Below are positions 48,203 to 58,400 of a stretch of 64,000 bases of DNA, one piece after another. The notes under the pieces are model-generated. The model saw only the letters and a list, made by a program, of their open reading frames with translations. It had not been told where the DNA came from and made no database searches. The DNA is from Rathayibacter caricis DSM 15933 (GTDB taxonomy: Bacteria; Actinomycetota; Actinomycetes; Actinomycetales; Microbacteriaceae), in assembly GCF_003044275.1 (NCBI RefSeq), contig NZ_PZPL01000001.1, positions 3,224,001 to 3,288,000 of the forward strand, given 5' to 3'. Within the stretch, counting starts at the first letter, position 1. Every line of letters starts with the position of its first letter. The translations under genes and the position numbers were made by a program.

Positions 48203-48839
48203 AGCCGGGGAACGAGGACGACTCCGCCGGAACCGGCTGGACGTCGAGCTCGCGGAGCTGACCCTCGATATAGCTCTTCAGCTTCTGGCGGTACTCGCGC
48301 TCGAAGGTGCGCAGCTCGTCGATGCGGTGCTCGACCGTCGCGCGCTCCTCGTCGAGCTTCGCAAGCTGCTGGCGCTGCTTCGCCTCGGCCTCGGCGACGA
48401 GACGGGCGGCGGTCGCCCGGCCCTCGGCGACGAGAGCATCGCGCTTCTCGGCGCCCTCGCGGACGTGCTCCTCGTGGAGACGGCGGGCGAGCTGCAGAAG
48501 TCCGCTGGAGGACTCGGCCTCGTCGACCGGGGCCGACTGCGACGCGCTGGGAGCGGCGACGGGCGCGGGCGCCGGAGTGGGCTCGGGCTCGGGCTCCGGC
48601 TCGGGAGCCGGGGTCTCGTCGACGACGGGAGCGGGGGACGTCACCGGCGCGGCGTCGCGCGGTGCGTCGGAGCCGCCGGAGGCGAGGCTCTGGCGCAGCT
48701 CCTCGTTCTCCTGGTTCAGGCGGCGGAGCTCCACGACGACCTCGTCGAGGAAGTCGTCGACCTCGTCCTGGTCGTAGCCCTCGCGGAACTTCGTCGGCTG
48801 GAACCGCTTATTGACAACATCTTCGGGAGTGAGCGCCAT
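48192..48839 (-). CDS. divIVA: DivIVA/Wag31 polar growth and division protein
   Basis: A 215-residue coiled-coil protein. The membrane-targeting N-terminus MALTPEDVVNKRFQPTKFREGYDQDEVDDFLDEV is canonical. A Pro/Glu-rich linker (PEPEPEPEPTPAPAP) separates the two coiled-coil halves at residues about 66-105. It marks poles and recruits the elongation machinery in actinobacteria. The leader (48850-48905) is AT-rich compared with its surroundings, and AAGGTGG precedes the ATG, so it has its own promoter. Confidence 0.95.
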   Translation of the reverse strand: MALTPEDVVNKRFQPTKFREGYDQDEVDDFLDEVVVELRRLNQENEELRQSLASGGSDAPRDAAPVTSPAPVVDETPAPEPEPEPEPTPAPAPVAAPSASQSAPVDEAESSSGLLQLARRLHEEHVREGAEKRDALVAEGRATAARLVAEAEAKQRQQLAKLDEERATVEHRIDELRTFEREYRQKLKSYIEGQLRELDVQPVPAESSSFPGFGA

Positions 48840-49034
48840 GGCTTTCCACCTTCGATTTCAAGTAGGTACACGTTTATCGACGTTCGACTAAAGCTAGCAA
48901 CTTCGTGAACGCGGCGCAGTGCGAGCACCGCGGAGAACGTCAGGACGCCCCCACGATACAGGGAGCGGAAGTGATCCCGGCACCGCCCCGTGCGTCCCTC
49001 GGCTGAGGGATCACCGGGAGCGGCCGGAGTCGGA

Positions 49035-49340
49035 TCAGGCGGCGCGGAGCCAGGTCGCGATGTACATGCCCACGATCACGCAGAGCATGGTGAGGCTCCA
49101 GCCGAAGTCGAGGGCGATCGGACCGATCGACACGGGCTTGATGAGCCGCCGGAAGAAGGAGATGGGCGGGTCCGTGACCGTGTAGACGGTCTCGGCGGCG
49201 ACGAGACCGGCGCCGCGCGGACGCCAGTCCCGGCGGATGACCCGCACCAGGTCGAGCACGAACCTCGCCCACATGGCGAAGAAGTACAGGAGCAGGACGA
49301 AGTAGAGGACGCTCCCGAGGAGCGAGACGACGGAGGTCAC
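49035..49340 (-). CDS. YggT-family membrane protein
   Basis: A 101-residue integral membrane protein with two hydrophobic segments (VVSLLGSVLYFVLLLYFFAM and the final LTMLCVIVGMYIATWL) and the family motif TDPPISFFRRLIKPV between them. It sits between sepF and divIVA, its usual place in actinobacteria. It probably helps localise envelope or division proteins; no direct function is shown. Confidence 0.92.
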   Translation of the reverse strand: MTSVVSLLGSVLYFVLLLYFFAMWARFVLDLVRVIRRDWRPRGAGLVAAETVYTVTDPPISFFRRLIKPVSIGPIALDFGWSLTMLCVIVGMYIATWLRAA

Positions 49341-49362
49341 CGCTGGCCAGGGCTCCCCGGGG

Positions 49363-49881
49363 TCAGGACTTCGCGAAGAACGACGCGTCGGCGTCGCTCT
49401 CGGCGGAGGCCGAGTCGCCGGCGACCGTGATGTGCGACGGCGAGAGCAGGAAGACCTTGCTCGTCACGCGCTCGATCCGGCCGTAGAGGCCCTGCGAGAG
49501 GCCGCTCGCGAAGTCGATGAGACGGCGGGCGTCCGCATCGCTCATCTGCGAGAGGTTGATGATCACGGGGATGCCGTCGCGGAAGTTCTCCGCGATGACC
49601 TGCGCGTCACGGTACTGCTTGGGGTGGACGGTGAGGATCTCGTTCATCTCGGCGTGGGCCGTCGCCTTCGGAGTCTGGGGGGTGGGCTTGCGGAGCGGGG
49701 TGACCGTCGCGCGGGGCTGCTGCGGAGCGGTCTGCTCGACCGGCGGGACGGGCTGGACGGGCGAGACCGGGGCGCGGTGGGCCGTGGTCGGAGCCGCCTC
49801 GACGGTGTCGGCGCGCTCGTACTCGACCTCTTCATCGGCGAGTCCGAGGTAGACCATCGTCTTCTTCAGCGGGTTGGCCAT
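49363..49881 (-). CDS. sepF: SepF cell-division protein
   Basis: The 172-residue SepF anchors FtsZ to the membrane in bacteria without FtsA. It has an amphipathic N-terminus [18 protein letters not shown], a Pro/Gln/Thr-rich linker, and the core fold with [19 protein letters not shown] and [20 protein letters not shown]. The ATG at 49881 follows GGAGGA; the 10-residue upstream extension is rejected because it destroys the amphipathic N-terminus. Confidence 0.96.
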   Translation of the reverse strand: MANPLKKTMVYLGLADEEVEYERADTVEAAPTTAHRAPVSPVQPVPPVEQTAPQQPRATVTPLRKPTPQTPKATAHAEMNEILTVHPKQYRDAQVIAENFRDGIPVIINLSQMSDADARRLIDFASGLSQGLYGRIERVTSKVFLLSPSHITVAGDSASAESDADASFFAKS

Positions 49882-49929
49882 CTGTGTCCTCCGTGTCGTG
49901 TCTGCTCCCACTAGTGGGTCAGGTCGAGG

Positions 49930-50607
49930 TTAAGGGCGGGCGGGTCGATTGCCGGTGATTGCCGACCCGATTCGCAGGTGTGTCGCGCCCTCCGCGATCG
50001 CCTCGGCGAAGTCGTGCGACATGCCGGCCGAGACGGCGGAGGCCGACGGATCGATGGCGCGCACGCGCTCCGAGAGCACGCGGAGTCGCGCGAACGCGGG
50101 TCGGGGGTCCTCGCCGAGCGGAGCGACCGCCATGACGCCCCGGAAGCGCAGGTGCGCGGCGCTCGCGAGGGCCTCGGCGAGGTGCTCGACGTCGTCGGGT
50201 GCCGCGCCTCCGCGGTCCGGATCGTCGGTGAGGTTGATCTGCAGGAAGACGTCGAGAGCGTCCTCGCCCGCGTCCAGGAGCGGAACCAGGGCGAGGCGGT
50301 CGACGGAGTGGACCGCCGACGCGTACCGGCGCGCCTGCCGGGCCTTCTTGCTCTGCAGCTGCCCGATGAAGTGCCAGCGCGCGGGGGTGCCGGCGAGCTC
50401 GGCCGCCTTCTCCTGCGCCTCCTGGTGCCGGTTCTCGCCGAAGTCGACGACCCCCAGCTCGAGCAGATCGCGGATCAGCGCGACGGGATGGAACTTGGTC
50501 ACGACGATGGTGGTGATGTCACCGGGATCGCGACCGGCCGAGCGGGCCGCATCGGCGACCCGCTCGGAGACCGAGGACCAGCGCGCGGCCAGCTCGGGAT
50601 CGGTCAC
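49930..50607 (-). CDS. YggS/PLPBP-family pyridoxal phosphate homeostasis protein
   Basis: A 225-residue alanine-racemase-fold protein that binds PLP without a known catalytic role. The PLP Lys lies in TIVVTKFHPVALI (residue about 38). FGENRHQEAQEK, WHFIGQLQSKKAR and SAGMSHDFAEAIAEGATHLRIG are all present. It follows ftsZ by 6 bases. The laccase-domain gene (pgeF/ylmD) that often sits between them is absent. Confidence 0.93.
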   Translation of the reverse strand: MTDPELAARWSSVSERVADAARSAGRDPGDITTIVVTKFHPVALIRDLLELGVVDFGENRHQEAQEKAAELAGTPARWHFIGQLQSKKARQARRYASAVHSVDRLALVPLLDAGEDALDVFLQINLTDDPDRGGAAPDDVEHLAEALASAAHLRFRGVMAVAPLGEDPRPAFARLRVLSERVRAIDPSASAVSAGMSHDFAEAIAEGATHLRIGSAITGNRPARP

Positions 50608-50613
50608 AGCCGA

Positions 50614-51771
50614 CTACTTGAGGAAGTCGGGGATGTCGAGGTCGCTGTCGTCGTCGTCGAACGACGGGTCGGCGACCGGCGCCGGAGCCGCGACGGGCGC
50701 GCTCGACCAGATCGATCCGGCGGCGGGGGCGGCCGCGGCCACGGGGACCGGCTCGGACGACTCCGACGCCGCGCTCTGCTGCGTGCGGGGCTGAGCGAGG
50801 GCCGCGGGAGCCTGCCCGCCCGGCTCTCCGCCGTCGAAGCCGGCCGCGATGACCGTGACGCGCACCTCGTCGCCGAGGGTGTCGTCGATGACGGCACCGA
50901 AGATGATGTTCGCCTCGGCGTGCACCGCCTCCTGGACCAGTCGGGCGGCGTCGTTGATCTCGAAGATGCCGAGGTTCGATCCGCCCTGGATCGAGAGCAG
51001 CACGCCGTGCGCGCCGTCGATGCTCGCCTCGAGCAGCGGGGACGCGACCGCGAGTTCGGCGGCCTTGATCGCGCGGTCCGCCCCGCGCGAGGATCCGATG
51101 CCCATGAGCGCGGATCCGGCGCCCTGCATGACCGACTTGACGTCGGCGAAGTCGAGGTTGATCAGGCCCGGAGTGGTGATGAGGTCGGTGATGCCCTGCA
51201 CACCGGCGAGGAGGACCTGGTCGGCGGTGGCGAACGCCTCGAGCATCGAGATGCCGCGGTCGCTGATCTCGAGCAGGCGGTCGTTCGGGACGACGATGAG
51301 GGTGTCGACCTCGTTCTTGAGCGTCGCGACACCCGCCTCGGCCTGGGTCTGGCGACGACGTCCCTCGAAGCCGAAGGGCTTGGTCACGACGCCGATCGTC
51401 AGGGCGCCGATCGACTTGGCGATGCGCGCGACGACGGGCGCGCCGCCGGTGCCGGTGCCGCCGCCCTCTCCGGCGGTCACGAAGACCATGTCGGCGCCCG
51501 CGAGCACCTCCTCGATCTCCTCGGCGTGGTCCTCGGCGGCGCGGCGGCCGACCTCGGGGTCGGCGCCCGCGCCGAGTCCACGGGTGAGCTCGCGTCCGAC
51601 GTCGAGCTTGACGTCGGCGTCGCTGAGGAGGAGCGCCTGTGCATCGGTGTTGATGGCGATGAACTCGACGCCGCGAAGGCCGAGCTCGATCATGCGGTTG
51701 ACGGCGTTGACGCCGCCGCCGCCGATGCCGACGACCTTGATCACGGCGAGGTAGTTCTGGTGTGAAGTCAC
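50614..51771 (-). CDS. ftsZ: FtsZ cell-division GTPase
   Basis: The 385-residue tubulin homologue that forms the Z ring. The GTP-binding loop is [17 protein letters not shown] (residues about 102-118), with [16 protein letters not shown] at the start and the T7 loop [11 protein letters not shown]. The C-terminal linker is short, and the tail DLDIPDFLK is the site for SepF/FtsW-type partners. The start is GTG at 51771. A 163-base AT-richer leader precedes it, with its own promoter. Confidence 0.97.
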   Translation of the reverse strand: MTSHQNYLAVIKVVGIGGGGVNAVNRMIELGLRGVEFIAINTDAQALLLSDADVKLDVGRELTRGLGAGADPEVGRRAAEDHAEEIEEVLAGADMVFVTAGEGGGTGTGGAPVVARIAKSIGALTIGVVTKPFGFEGRRRQTQAEAGVATLKNEVDTLIVVPNDRLLEISDRGISMLEAFATADQVLLAGVQGITDLITTPGLINLDFADVKSVMQGAGSALMGIGSSRGADRAIKAAELAVASPLLEASIDGAHGVLLSIQGGSNLGIFEINDAARLVQEAVHAEANIIFGAVIDDTLGDEVRVTVIAAGFDGGEPGGQAPAALAQPRTQQSAASESSEPVPVAAAAPAAGSIWSSAPVAAPAPVADPSFDDDDSDLDIPDFLK

Positions 51772-51785
51772 GTGTCCGGCCTCCG

Positions 51786-51840
51786 GGCTGAACCTTAAAC
51801 CTGTAGTTGAGGCTTAAAGTTATGCTGAGTATGCATTTGG
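51786..51840 (-). promoter_or_regulatory. ftsZ promoter/leader with inverted repeat
   Basis: Between ftsQ and ftsZ (51772-51934), which is otherwise gene-free. A -10-like CATAAC (51822-51827, minus) is followed by an imperfect inverted repeat, CTTTAAGCCT and AGGTTTAAGG (51793-51819), 22 bases before the GTG. The AT-richness stands out, and the repeat could be an operator or an RNA hairpin. Confidence 0.5.
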
Positions 51841-51934
51841 GGTGTGGGATCGACGGTAGGCGGAGTCCGCTCCCGCTCGCGACAGACACGCCCGCATTCG
51901 GCAAAGAGCCGAGCGGATCCGTCCGAGCCGGGGC

Positions 51935-52975
51935 TCAGCGTCGGCCGACGACGGCAGCGGCGGGCGAGGACACGTCGTACGACGACACCTCCGCCGGGTC
52001 CGTGGCCGCCATGAGCTTCTCGAGGACGATCGCCTTCTGCGCCGAGCGGTCGGGCCCGCCCCACATCACGACCGCTCCATCGCTCAGGGTGAGCGTGACG
52101 TCGTCGCCCGTGGTGGCGGTCACCGCGGCGACCCGCCCGTCGAGGGACGCCGGGAGCGTGAGCAGCACCCGGGCCAGTGAGTGGAACGCCGTCCCCGTCG
52201 CTCCGCCCGACGGCGTGGTGAGGGTCGGGTAACCGGCCGGGGCCGTGTCGGAGGTCTCGATGACGACGCCCGCCGAATCGACGAGGTCGAAGCGGTCCCC
52301 GTTCTGCAGGACGCCGACCGGAGTCCGCTCGACGACGGACACGACCAGTGTGCTCGGCGGGCGGGTCTGCAGGGAGTAGCTCTGGATGAGCGGGTAGCCG
52401 CCGATCACGTCGCCGACGGCGTCGCGGTCGACGAGGGTCAGTGGGACCCCGATCTGATCCGACAGCGAGTCCTCGAGCGCGACCGCGTCGATGCGCGCGG
52501 TGCCGGTGATCTCGATGGTCCTGACCGCCATCAGCGGGGAGTACGCCGCGACCGCGACGACGATCGCGAGGAGCACCAGGGATCCGGCGACGACCAGCGC
52601 GGTCAGGCGGCGGCGGCGGGCGCGCCGGGTGAAGCGGCGCACCTCGCCGCGCTCGAACCGGCGCCGGGTGCGTGCGGCTCGCGCGACGGCGCGCTGCTCG
52701 GCGCCGGGCATCCGGAGCCCGGCGACGGCCGAGCGCGCGGAGGCCGCAGCCCGGGAGGCCGTGCGCCGCGCAGAGGCGGGAGCGGAGGACGCGCCGGAAC
52801 CGGGTGACGCTCGTTCCGTCGCTCGTTCCTCAGCCGGCGTCGACGAGGCGGAGCGAGTAGCCGGGACGATGCGGATCGGCTCGGTCGGCTCTCCGCTGGA
52901 CTCCGGCACGGACTCCCGCTCGCGCGGCTCCGGGTGCACGGGCGGCGCCGGGCGGCGCCCCTCGGGCCGCTTCAC
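51935..52975 (-). CDS. ftsQ: FtsQ/DivIB cell-division protein
   Basis: A 346-residue bitopic protein. The Ser/Arg/Ala-rich cytoplasmic N-terminus of about 125 residues ends in [17 protein letters not shown]. One membrane helix (about 128-148) leads to a POTRA domain (MAVRTIEITGTARIDAVAL) and the FtsQ domain (PSTLVVSVVERTPVGVL, GVVIETSD). The GTG at 52975 is the first start downstream of the murC stop in this frame; the ribosome-binding site is poor and the N-terminus is uncertain. Confidence 0.88.
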   Translation of the reverse strand: MKRPEGRRPAPPVHPEPRERESVPESSGEPTEPIRIVPATRSASSTPAEERATERASPGSGASSAPASARRTASRAAASARSAVAGLRMPGAEQRAVARAARTRRRFERGEVRRFTRRARRRRLTALVVAGSLVLLAIVVAVAAYSPLMAVRTIEITGTARIDAVALEDSLSDQIGVPLTLVDRDAVGDVIGGYPLIQSYSLQTRPPSTLVVSVVERTPVGVLQNGDRFDLVDSAGVVIETSDTAPAGYPTLTTPSGGATGTAFHSLARVLLTLPASLDGRVAAVTATTGDDVTLTLSDGAVVMWGGPDRSAQKAIVLEKLMAATDPAEVSSYDVSSPAAAVVGRR

Positions 52976-53003
52976 GCCCGTCGCCCCGGTCGATCCGATC
53001 CGG

Positions 53004-54416
53004 TCATCGACCGACCGCGGCGTCCTCGCTCGCTCCGAGCGACTCGAGCAGCTGCGGGATGATCCGGTAGACGTCGCCGCAGCCCAGCGTGATGACGAAG
53101 TCGCCCTCGCGCGCGAGGCGTGCGGTCTGCTCCGCGGCCTCCTGCCAGTCGGCGAGGAAGGACACGTGCGACGGGTCGGCGAACTTGCCGCTGACGAGCG
53201 CGCCGGTGACGCCGGGCTCCGGGTCCTCGCGAGCGCCGTAGACGTCCAGCACGATCGTCTCGTCGGCGTAGCGCTCGAGCGTCTCGGCGAACTCCTTCGC
53301 GAAGAGTCGGGTCCTGCTGTACAGGTGCGGCTGGTGCACCGCGATGATGCGCCCCTCCCCCACGACGGTCCGTGCGGCCGACAGTGCGGCCGCGACCTCG
53401 GTGGGGTGGTGGGCGTAGTCGTCGTAGACGCTGACGCCGCGGACCGCCCCGTGCAGCTCGAACCGGCGCTCGGTCCCTCCGAAGGCCGACACCGCCTCGA
53501 GCGAGGCGGCGGGATCGAAGCCGAGGCCCACCAGCACGGCGAACGCGCCGGCCGCGTTGACGGCGTTGTGGCGGCCCGGGATGCGCAGGCGGGCGGAGTA
53601 GCGGCGGCCCTCGAACTCGACGGTGAAGCCCACCGGGCCCACGAGCTCCAGGTCGACGACCCGCACATCGGCGCCCTCCGCCTCGCCGAAGGTGAGGACC
53701 CGCTTGCCCTCGAGCTTCTCGGAGACCTTCACCGCGCCGGGGTCGTCGGAGGAGATGACGACGAGTTCGCCCGCGTTCGACGCGAAGGTGACGAACGCGT
53801 CCTCGAACGCCTGCAGCGAGCCGTAGTGGTCGAGGTGGTCGGGATCGACGTTGGTGATCAGCGTCACCGCGGTGTCGTAGAGCAGGAAGCTGCCGTCCGA
53901 CTCGTCCGCCTCGACGACGAAGAGGTCGCTCGACCCCGCCGCCGAGGAGGTGCCCAGGCTCTCGATGATGCCGCCGTTCACGAAGCTCGGATCTGCGTCG
54001 AGACCCAGCAGACCGGTCACGATCATGCCGGTCGAGGTGGTCTTGCCGTGCGCGCCGGCCACCGCGACGAGGCGGTGCCCGCGGACGAGCCAGGCGAGCG
54101 CCTGCGAGCGGTGCAGGACGGGCAGGCCCCGCTCCTTCGCGAGCACGTACTCCGGGTTGTCCGGCCAGAGGGCGGAGGTGACGACGACGGCCTCCGCGTC
54201 GCCCAGGTTCTGTGCGTCGTGACCGATGGCGACCGGGATGCCGAGCTCGCGCAGCTGCTCGATCGGGTGCGACTCGCGCACGTCCGATCCGGTGACCCGG
54301 TGCCCGGCGTGGTGGAAGAGGCGCGCGATACCGCTCATGCCCGATCCGCCGATGCCGATGAAGTGCACCGATCCGAGTTCGTCGGGGACGGTGATGCCGA
54401 GGTCGGGCTTGATCAC
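53004..54416 (-). CDS. murC: UDP-N-acetylmuramate-L-alanine ligase
   Basis: Adds the first amino acid of the peptidoglycan stem. The 470-residue Mur ligase has [17 protein letters not shown] at the N-terminus, the ATP loop [13 protein letters not shown], then [12 protein letters not shown] and [12 protein letters not shown]. It follows murG after 120 bases. A promoter or leader may lie in that gap, but nothing clear is seen. Confidence 0.97.
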   Translation of the reverse strand: MIKPDLGITVPDELGSVHFIGIGGSGMSGIARLFHHAGHRVTGSDVRESHPIEQLRELGIPVAIGHDAQNLGDAEAVVVTSALWPDNPEYVLAKERGLPVLHRSQALAWLVRGHRLVAVAGAHGKTTSTGMIVTGLLGLDADPSFVNGGIIESLGTSSAAGSSDLFVVEADESDGSFLLYDTAVTLITNVDPDHLDHYGSLQAFEDAFVTFASNAGELVVISSDDPGAVKVSEKLEGKRVLTFGEAEGADVRVVDLELVGPVGFTVEFEGRRYSARLRIPGRHNAVNAAGAFAVLVGLGFDPAASLEAVSAFGGTERRFELHGAVRGVSVYDDYAHHPTEVAAALSAARTVVGEGRIIAVHQPHLYSRTRLFAKEFAETLERYADETIVLDVYGAREDPEPGVTGALVSGKFADPSHVSFLADWQEAAEQTARLAREGDFVITLGCGDVYRIIPQLLESLGASEDAAVGR

Positions 54417-54536
54417 GGAGGTCTCGCTTTCGGGTCTTCGGCGGCCGGGAGTCGCTGCGGCGAGGGGGCCGGGGCGTGGCGCCGGATCAGTGTAGACGGT
54501 GCTGCGGAAGCGTTCGGGGAGCCGCGCGGAGGGGTG

Positions 54537-55616
54537 TCATCGGCGTGCCGCGAGGGCCGAGTCGACGAGGTCGACGAGCCGCTCCGAGCCGTCGCGGACG
54601 CCGACCGTGGCGGCACGGCGGCCCATGGCCTCGAGCCGGGCGGGGTCCTGCAGCAGCGGGACGAGCCCGCCCTGCACCCAGCCGGGGAGGAAGGCGGCGT
54701 CCTCGACCAGGAGCGCTCCCCCGGCCTCGACGACGCCCCGGGCGTTGAAGCGCTGCTCGCCGTTGCCGACGGGGTAGGGGACGTAGACCGCGGGCAGGCC
54801 GAGCGCGCTCAGCTCGCTGACGGTCGCCGCTCCTGCTCGAGAGACGGCCACGTCGGCGGCCGAGAGGGCGAGGTCCATCCGGTCGCAGTACGGGAGGAGG
54901 TGGTAGCCGGGGAGACCCGGATCGGAGATCTCGGCGCGGTCGCCGGTGATGTGCAGGATCTGGACGCCGGTGGCGAGGATCACCGCGGCCGACGCGTGCA
55001 CCGTGGCGTTGATCCGCCGGGCGCCGAGCGAGCCGCCCGTCACGAGCAGAGTGGGGCGCCCGGCGTCCAGCCCGAACGCCGCGATCGCCTCGTCGCGCCC
55101 GGCGGAGCGGTCGAGGTCCGCGATCTCGCGGCGCAGCGGCATGCCGACCACGGTCGCGTGCGGCAGCGGAGTGCCCTCGAACGCGACACCGACGAAGCGG
55201 GTGCCGCGGGCGCCGAGCCGGTTCGCGAGGCCCGGGCGGGCGTTCGCCTCGTGCACGACGTACGGCACGCGGGCGCGGCGGGCGGCGAGGTAGGCGGGAG
55301 CCGCCGCGTAGCCGCCGTAGCCGACCACGACGTCGATCCGTCGGTCGCGGATCGTGCGCACGACGCCGTTGATCGCGGCCTTGAGCGCGCCGGGGAAGCG
55401 CAGGACCGCGGCGTCCGGCCGCCGCGGGAAGGGCAGCCGGGGGATCACCGACAGCTCGTAGCCGCGGAGCGGGACGAGGCGGGCCTCGAGTCCCTCCGCG
55501 GTGCCGAGCACCAGGACCTCGGCGTCCGCGTCGCGTGCGCGGATCTCGTCGGCGGTCGCGAGCAGCGGATTCACGTGGCCGGCGGTGCCTCCGCCGGCGA
55601 GCAGGTAGCGGGTCAC
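54537..55616 (-). CDS. murG: MurG lipid II synthase (GlcNAc transferase)
   Basis: Makes lipid II from lipid I at the inner face of the membrane. The 359-residue GT28 enzyme has LLAGGGTAGHVNPLLA, VGYGGYAAAPAYLAA, VVHEANARPGLANRL and VTGGSLGARRIN; SRAGAATVSELSALGLP is the UDP-GlcNAc site. The GTG at 55616 overlaps the ftsW stop (GTGA). Confidence 0.96.
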   Translation of the reverse strand: MTRYLLAGGGTAGHVNPLLATADEIRARDADAEVLVLGTAEGLEARLVPLRGYELSVIPRLPFPRRPDAAVLRFPGALKAAINGVVRTIRDRRIDVVVGYGGYAAAPAYLAARRARVPYVVHEANARPGLANRLGARGTRFVGVAFEGTPLPHATVVGMPLRREIADLDRSAGRDEAIAAFGLDAGRPTLLVTGGSLGARRINATVHASAAVILATGVQILHITGDRAEISDPGLPGYHLLPYCDRMDLALSAADVAVSRAGAATVSELSALGLPAVYVPYPVGNGEQRFNARGVVEAGGALLVEDAAFLPGWVQGGLVPLLQDPARLEAMGRRAATVGVRDGSERLVDLVDSALAARR

Positions 55617-56902
55617 TTCGCAGCGGCCTTCCGCGAGCGGCGGGGCGCACCGAGGTGCGGCAGTCCGGTCGTCTGGTTGCGGGAGAACGAGAGCACGACC
55701 CCGATGGCGAGCAGTGAGCTGAGCAGGGCGGTGCCTCCGGAGGAGATGAGCGGGAGCGGTACGCCCAGGACCGGCAGGACCCCGAGCACCACACCGATGT
55801 TCACGAAGGCCTGGCCGATGAGCCAGACCATGACGGCCGCCGTCGTGACGCGCACGAAGGGGTCGGTCGCGGCGTGGATGATGCGGAAGAAGGCGACGGA
55901 CAGCACCACGAACAGCGCCAGCACGACGATCGCGCCGATCAGGCCGAGCTCCTCGCCGATGATCGCGAAGATGTAGTCGTTGTCGGCCGCGGGGAGCCAC
56001 GACCACTTCGCCTTCGAGTTCCCGAGCCCGACGCCGAAGACGCCGCCGGAGGCCATCGCCCAGGTGCCGTGCAGGGGCTGCCAGCAGGACGTCTCGTACT
56101 GCCCGGGCCCCGAGCAGTCGCCGAGGAAGGAGAAGATGCGGGTGCGGCGGTTCTCGGTCGAGATCGCGAAGAGGACGGCTCCGGCCGCGCCGATGAGCAC
56201 GATCGGTGTGAGCACCCGCATCGGCATCCCGGCGTAGAACAGCGCGGCGAGCACGATGCCCGCCATGATCACGACGGTTCCGAGGTCCCCTCCCGCGAGC
56301 ACCAGCATGATCGCGGATCCGGCGACGAGCAGGACCGGGACGAGCGCGCTCTTCCACTCCGTCACCGCTCGGAAGCGCCGAGCGAGCAGCAGACCGAGCC
56401 AGAGGGCGAGGCCGAGCTTGAGGATCTCGGAGGGCTGCAGCGTGAAGGCGCCCAGCTTCAGCCAGTTCTTGTTGCCGCCTGTACCCACTCCGAGCGGGGA
56501 GACGAGGACGAGCAGCTGCAGGACGCAGCCCGCGCCGAGCAGCCACGGCGTCGACCGCTTGAGCAGGGTGAGCGGGACGCGCGAGACGAGGAGCATCAAC
56601 GGGATCCCGGCCAGCGCGAACACGCCCTGGCGGAGGAACCCTCCGAACGAGTCGGCGCTCGACCGGAACGAGGTCACCGAGGAGGAGGAGAGGACCATGG
56701 TCAGCCCGAACAGCACCAGGAACAGCGTGGTGCCGAACAGGAGGTAGAAGTTCGGCGACTCCGAGGCGAAGACCTTCGCGAGGACGACGCGCGCGGTGCG
56801 CACCCCTCCACGCTCCTTCGCGGACCGGCCGCTCTCGGGCTTCGCGCCCTGCGGACCCCTGCCGGCGTCAGTGCGGGAGCGGCCCGTCGTCGGAGCGGTC
56901 AT
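55613..56902 (-). CDS. ftsW: FtsW septal peptidoglycan glycosyltransferase (SEDS)
   Basis: The 429-residue SEDS polymerase that works with FtsI. An unusually long charged N-terminus (about 45 residues) precedes ten membrane helices. The SEDS motifs KNWLKLGAFTLQPSEILKL, ENRRTRI and PVLGVPLPLISSGGTALL are intact. The ATG at 56902 makes a 35-base overlap with the end of murD, larger than the 4-base overlaps around it, so a later start is possible. Confidence 0.95.
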   Translation of the reverse strand: MTAPTTGRSRTDAGRGPQGAKPESGRSAKERGGVRTARVVLAKVFASESPNFYLLFGTTLFLVLFGLTMVLSSSSVTSFRSSADSFGGFLRQGVFALAGIPLMLLVSRVPLTLLKRSTPWLLGAGCVLQLLVLVSPLGVGTGGNKNWLKLGAFTLQPSEILKLGLALWLGLLLARRFRAVTEWKSALVPVLLVAGSAIMLVLAGGDLGTVVIMAGIVLAALFYAGMPMRVLTPIVLIGAAGAVLFAISTENRRTRIFSFLGDCSGPGQYETSCWQPLHGTWAMASGGVFGVGLGNSKAKWSWLPAADNDYIFAIIGEELGLIGAIVVLALFVVLSVAFFRIIHAATDPFVRVTTAAVMVWLIGQAFVNIGVVLGVLPVLGVPLPLISSGGTALLSSLLAIGVVLSFSRNQTTGLPHLGAPRRSRKAAAK

Positions 56903-58400
56903 CGGCCCCTCCTCCCAGATACGTCTCGACGGCCGCAGCGAACGAGCGGCCCCGCGCCGCGTAATCGCGGAACTGGTCCATGGATGCTGCGGCGGGTGCG
57001 AGCAGGACGACGTCGCCCTCCAGGGCGAGCACCGCGGCGGCCTCGACGGCCGTCTGCATCACCGCCCCAGTGTCATCCGGGACCACCTCGGTGACGGGGA
57101 GTTCGGGCGCGTGTCGCCGGAATGCCTCGAGGACCGCGACGCGGTCGACTCCGATCACCACGGCGCCCCGGAGTCGATCGACATGGGCGGCGACGAGGGC
57201 GTCGACGTCGACGCCTTTGAGCAGGCCGCCGACCAGCCAGACGACCGACGGGTAGGCGCGGAGCGACGCGTCGGCGGCGTGCGGGTTGGTGGCCTTCGAG
57301 TCGTCGATCCACGTCACTCCGGAGCGCTCGGCGACGACCTGGATGCGGTGCGCGTCGAGCTCGAAGACCGCCAGGGCGCGGCGGATCGCGCCCGGCTCGA
57401 TGCCGCAGGCCCGCGACAGGGCGGCGGCGGCGAGGACGTTCTGCACGATGTGCGGAGCGGCGAGGTGGCGGGCGGCCAGTTCGTCGACCGTCGCGATCTC
57501 GATGGCGCTGCTGTGCCGGTCCTCCAGGAACGCGCGGTCGCAGAGGATGCCGTCGACGATGCCGAAGTCGCTGGGCCCGGGCACGCCGAGTCCGAAGCCG
57601 ATCGCCCGAGCGCCCTCGATCACCTCGGCGTCGAGCACCATCTGCTCGGTGGCGGAGTCGGCGCGGTTGTACACGCAGGCCACCCGCGTGTTCGCGTAGA
57701 CCTTGGCCTTCGCGTCGCGGTACGCCTCGAACGAGCCGTGCCAGTCGAGGTGGTCCTCGGCGATGTTGAGGCAGGTGGACGCGATCGGCTCGATCGCGTC
57801 GAGGTAGTGCAGCTGGTAGCTCGAGAGCTCGACGACGAGCACGTCGAAGCCCTGCGGATCGCGCACCGCGTCGAGGACCGGGACGCCAATGTTCCCGCAG
57901 GGCGCGGCCCGGAGCCCGCCGGCGACGAGCATCGTCGCGGTCAGCTGGACCGTGGTGGTCTTGCCGTTCGTACCGGTGACGAGCACCCAGTCGGCCGGGG
58001 TGCCGTCAGCGCGCACGACCTTGTCGCGCACGCGCCAGGCGAGCTCGACGTCGCCCCACACCGCGGTGCCTCTCGAGGCGGTCCACTCGAGGATCGGATG
58101 CGTCGGCCGGAAGCCGGGCGAGACGATCACGAGCTCCGGGTCGAACGCGACGAGCTCGTCGGGCACGGTGTCGAGGCTCTCGGCGCGGTGGAGGCGGGCG
58201 CCGATCACCTCGAGCAGTCGCTCGCGCTCCTCGTCCGCGCGGTCGGCGAGGACCAGGACCTCCGCCCCGAGCTCGGTCAGGGTGTCGGCGACGGAGAAGC
58301 CCGTGACTCCGAGCCCCAGGACCGCGACGCGGAGCCCGCGCCAGTCGGAGTGCCAGCTGCGGAGGGAGTCGAGGCGGTCGGCGGGTGCGGAGTCGGTCAT
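56868..58400 (-). CDS. murD: UDP-N-acetylmuramoyl-L-alanine-D-glutamate ligase
   Basis: Adds D-glutamate, the stem residue through which B-type peptidoglycan is cross-linked. The 510-residue ligase has [15 protein letters not shown], the ATP loop [29 protein letters not shown] and [12 protein letters not shown]. The ATG at 58400 overlaps the mraY stop as ATGA. Confidence 0.96.
   Translation of the reverse strand: MTDSAPADRLDSLRSWHSDWRGLRVAVLGLGVTGFSVADTLTELGAEVLVLADRADEERERLLEVIGARLHRAESLDTVPDELVAFDPELVIVSPGFRPTHPILEWTASRGTAVWGDVELAWRVRDKVVRADGTPADWVLVTGTNGKTTTVQLTATMLVAGGLRAAPCGNIGVPVLDAVRDPQGFDVLVVELSSYQLHYLDAIEPIASTCLNIAEDHLDWHGSFEAYRDAKAKVYANTRVACVYNRADSATEQMVLDAEVIEGARAIGFGLGVPGPSDFGIVDGILCDRAFLEDRHSSAIEIATVDELAARHLAAPHIVQNVLAAAALSRACGIEPGAIRRALAVFELDAHRIQVVAERSGVTWIDDSKATNPHAADASLRAYPSVVWLVGGLLKGVDVDALVAAHVDRLRGAVVIGVDRVAVLEAFRRHAPELPVTEVVPDDTGAVMQTAVEAAAVLALEGDVVLLAPAAASMDQFRDYAARGRSFAAAVETYLGGGADDRSDDGPLPH

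Noticed and set aside
52491..55976. Very long plus-strand open frame opposite ftsQ, murC and murG
   Set aside because: It is a mirror of GC-rich minus-strand genes: low-complexity Arg/Gly/Asp content, no family motif, and the opposite strand has intact conserved enzymes.
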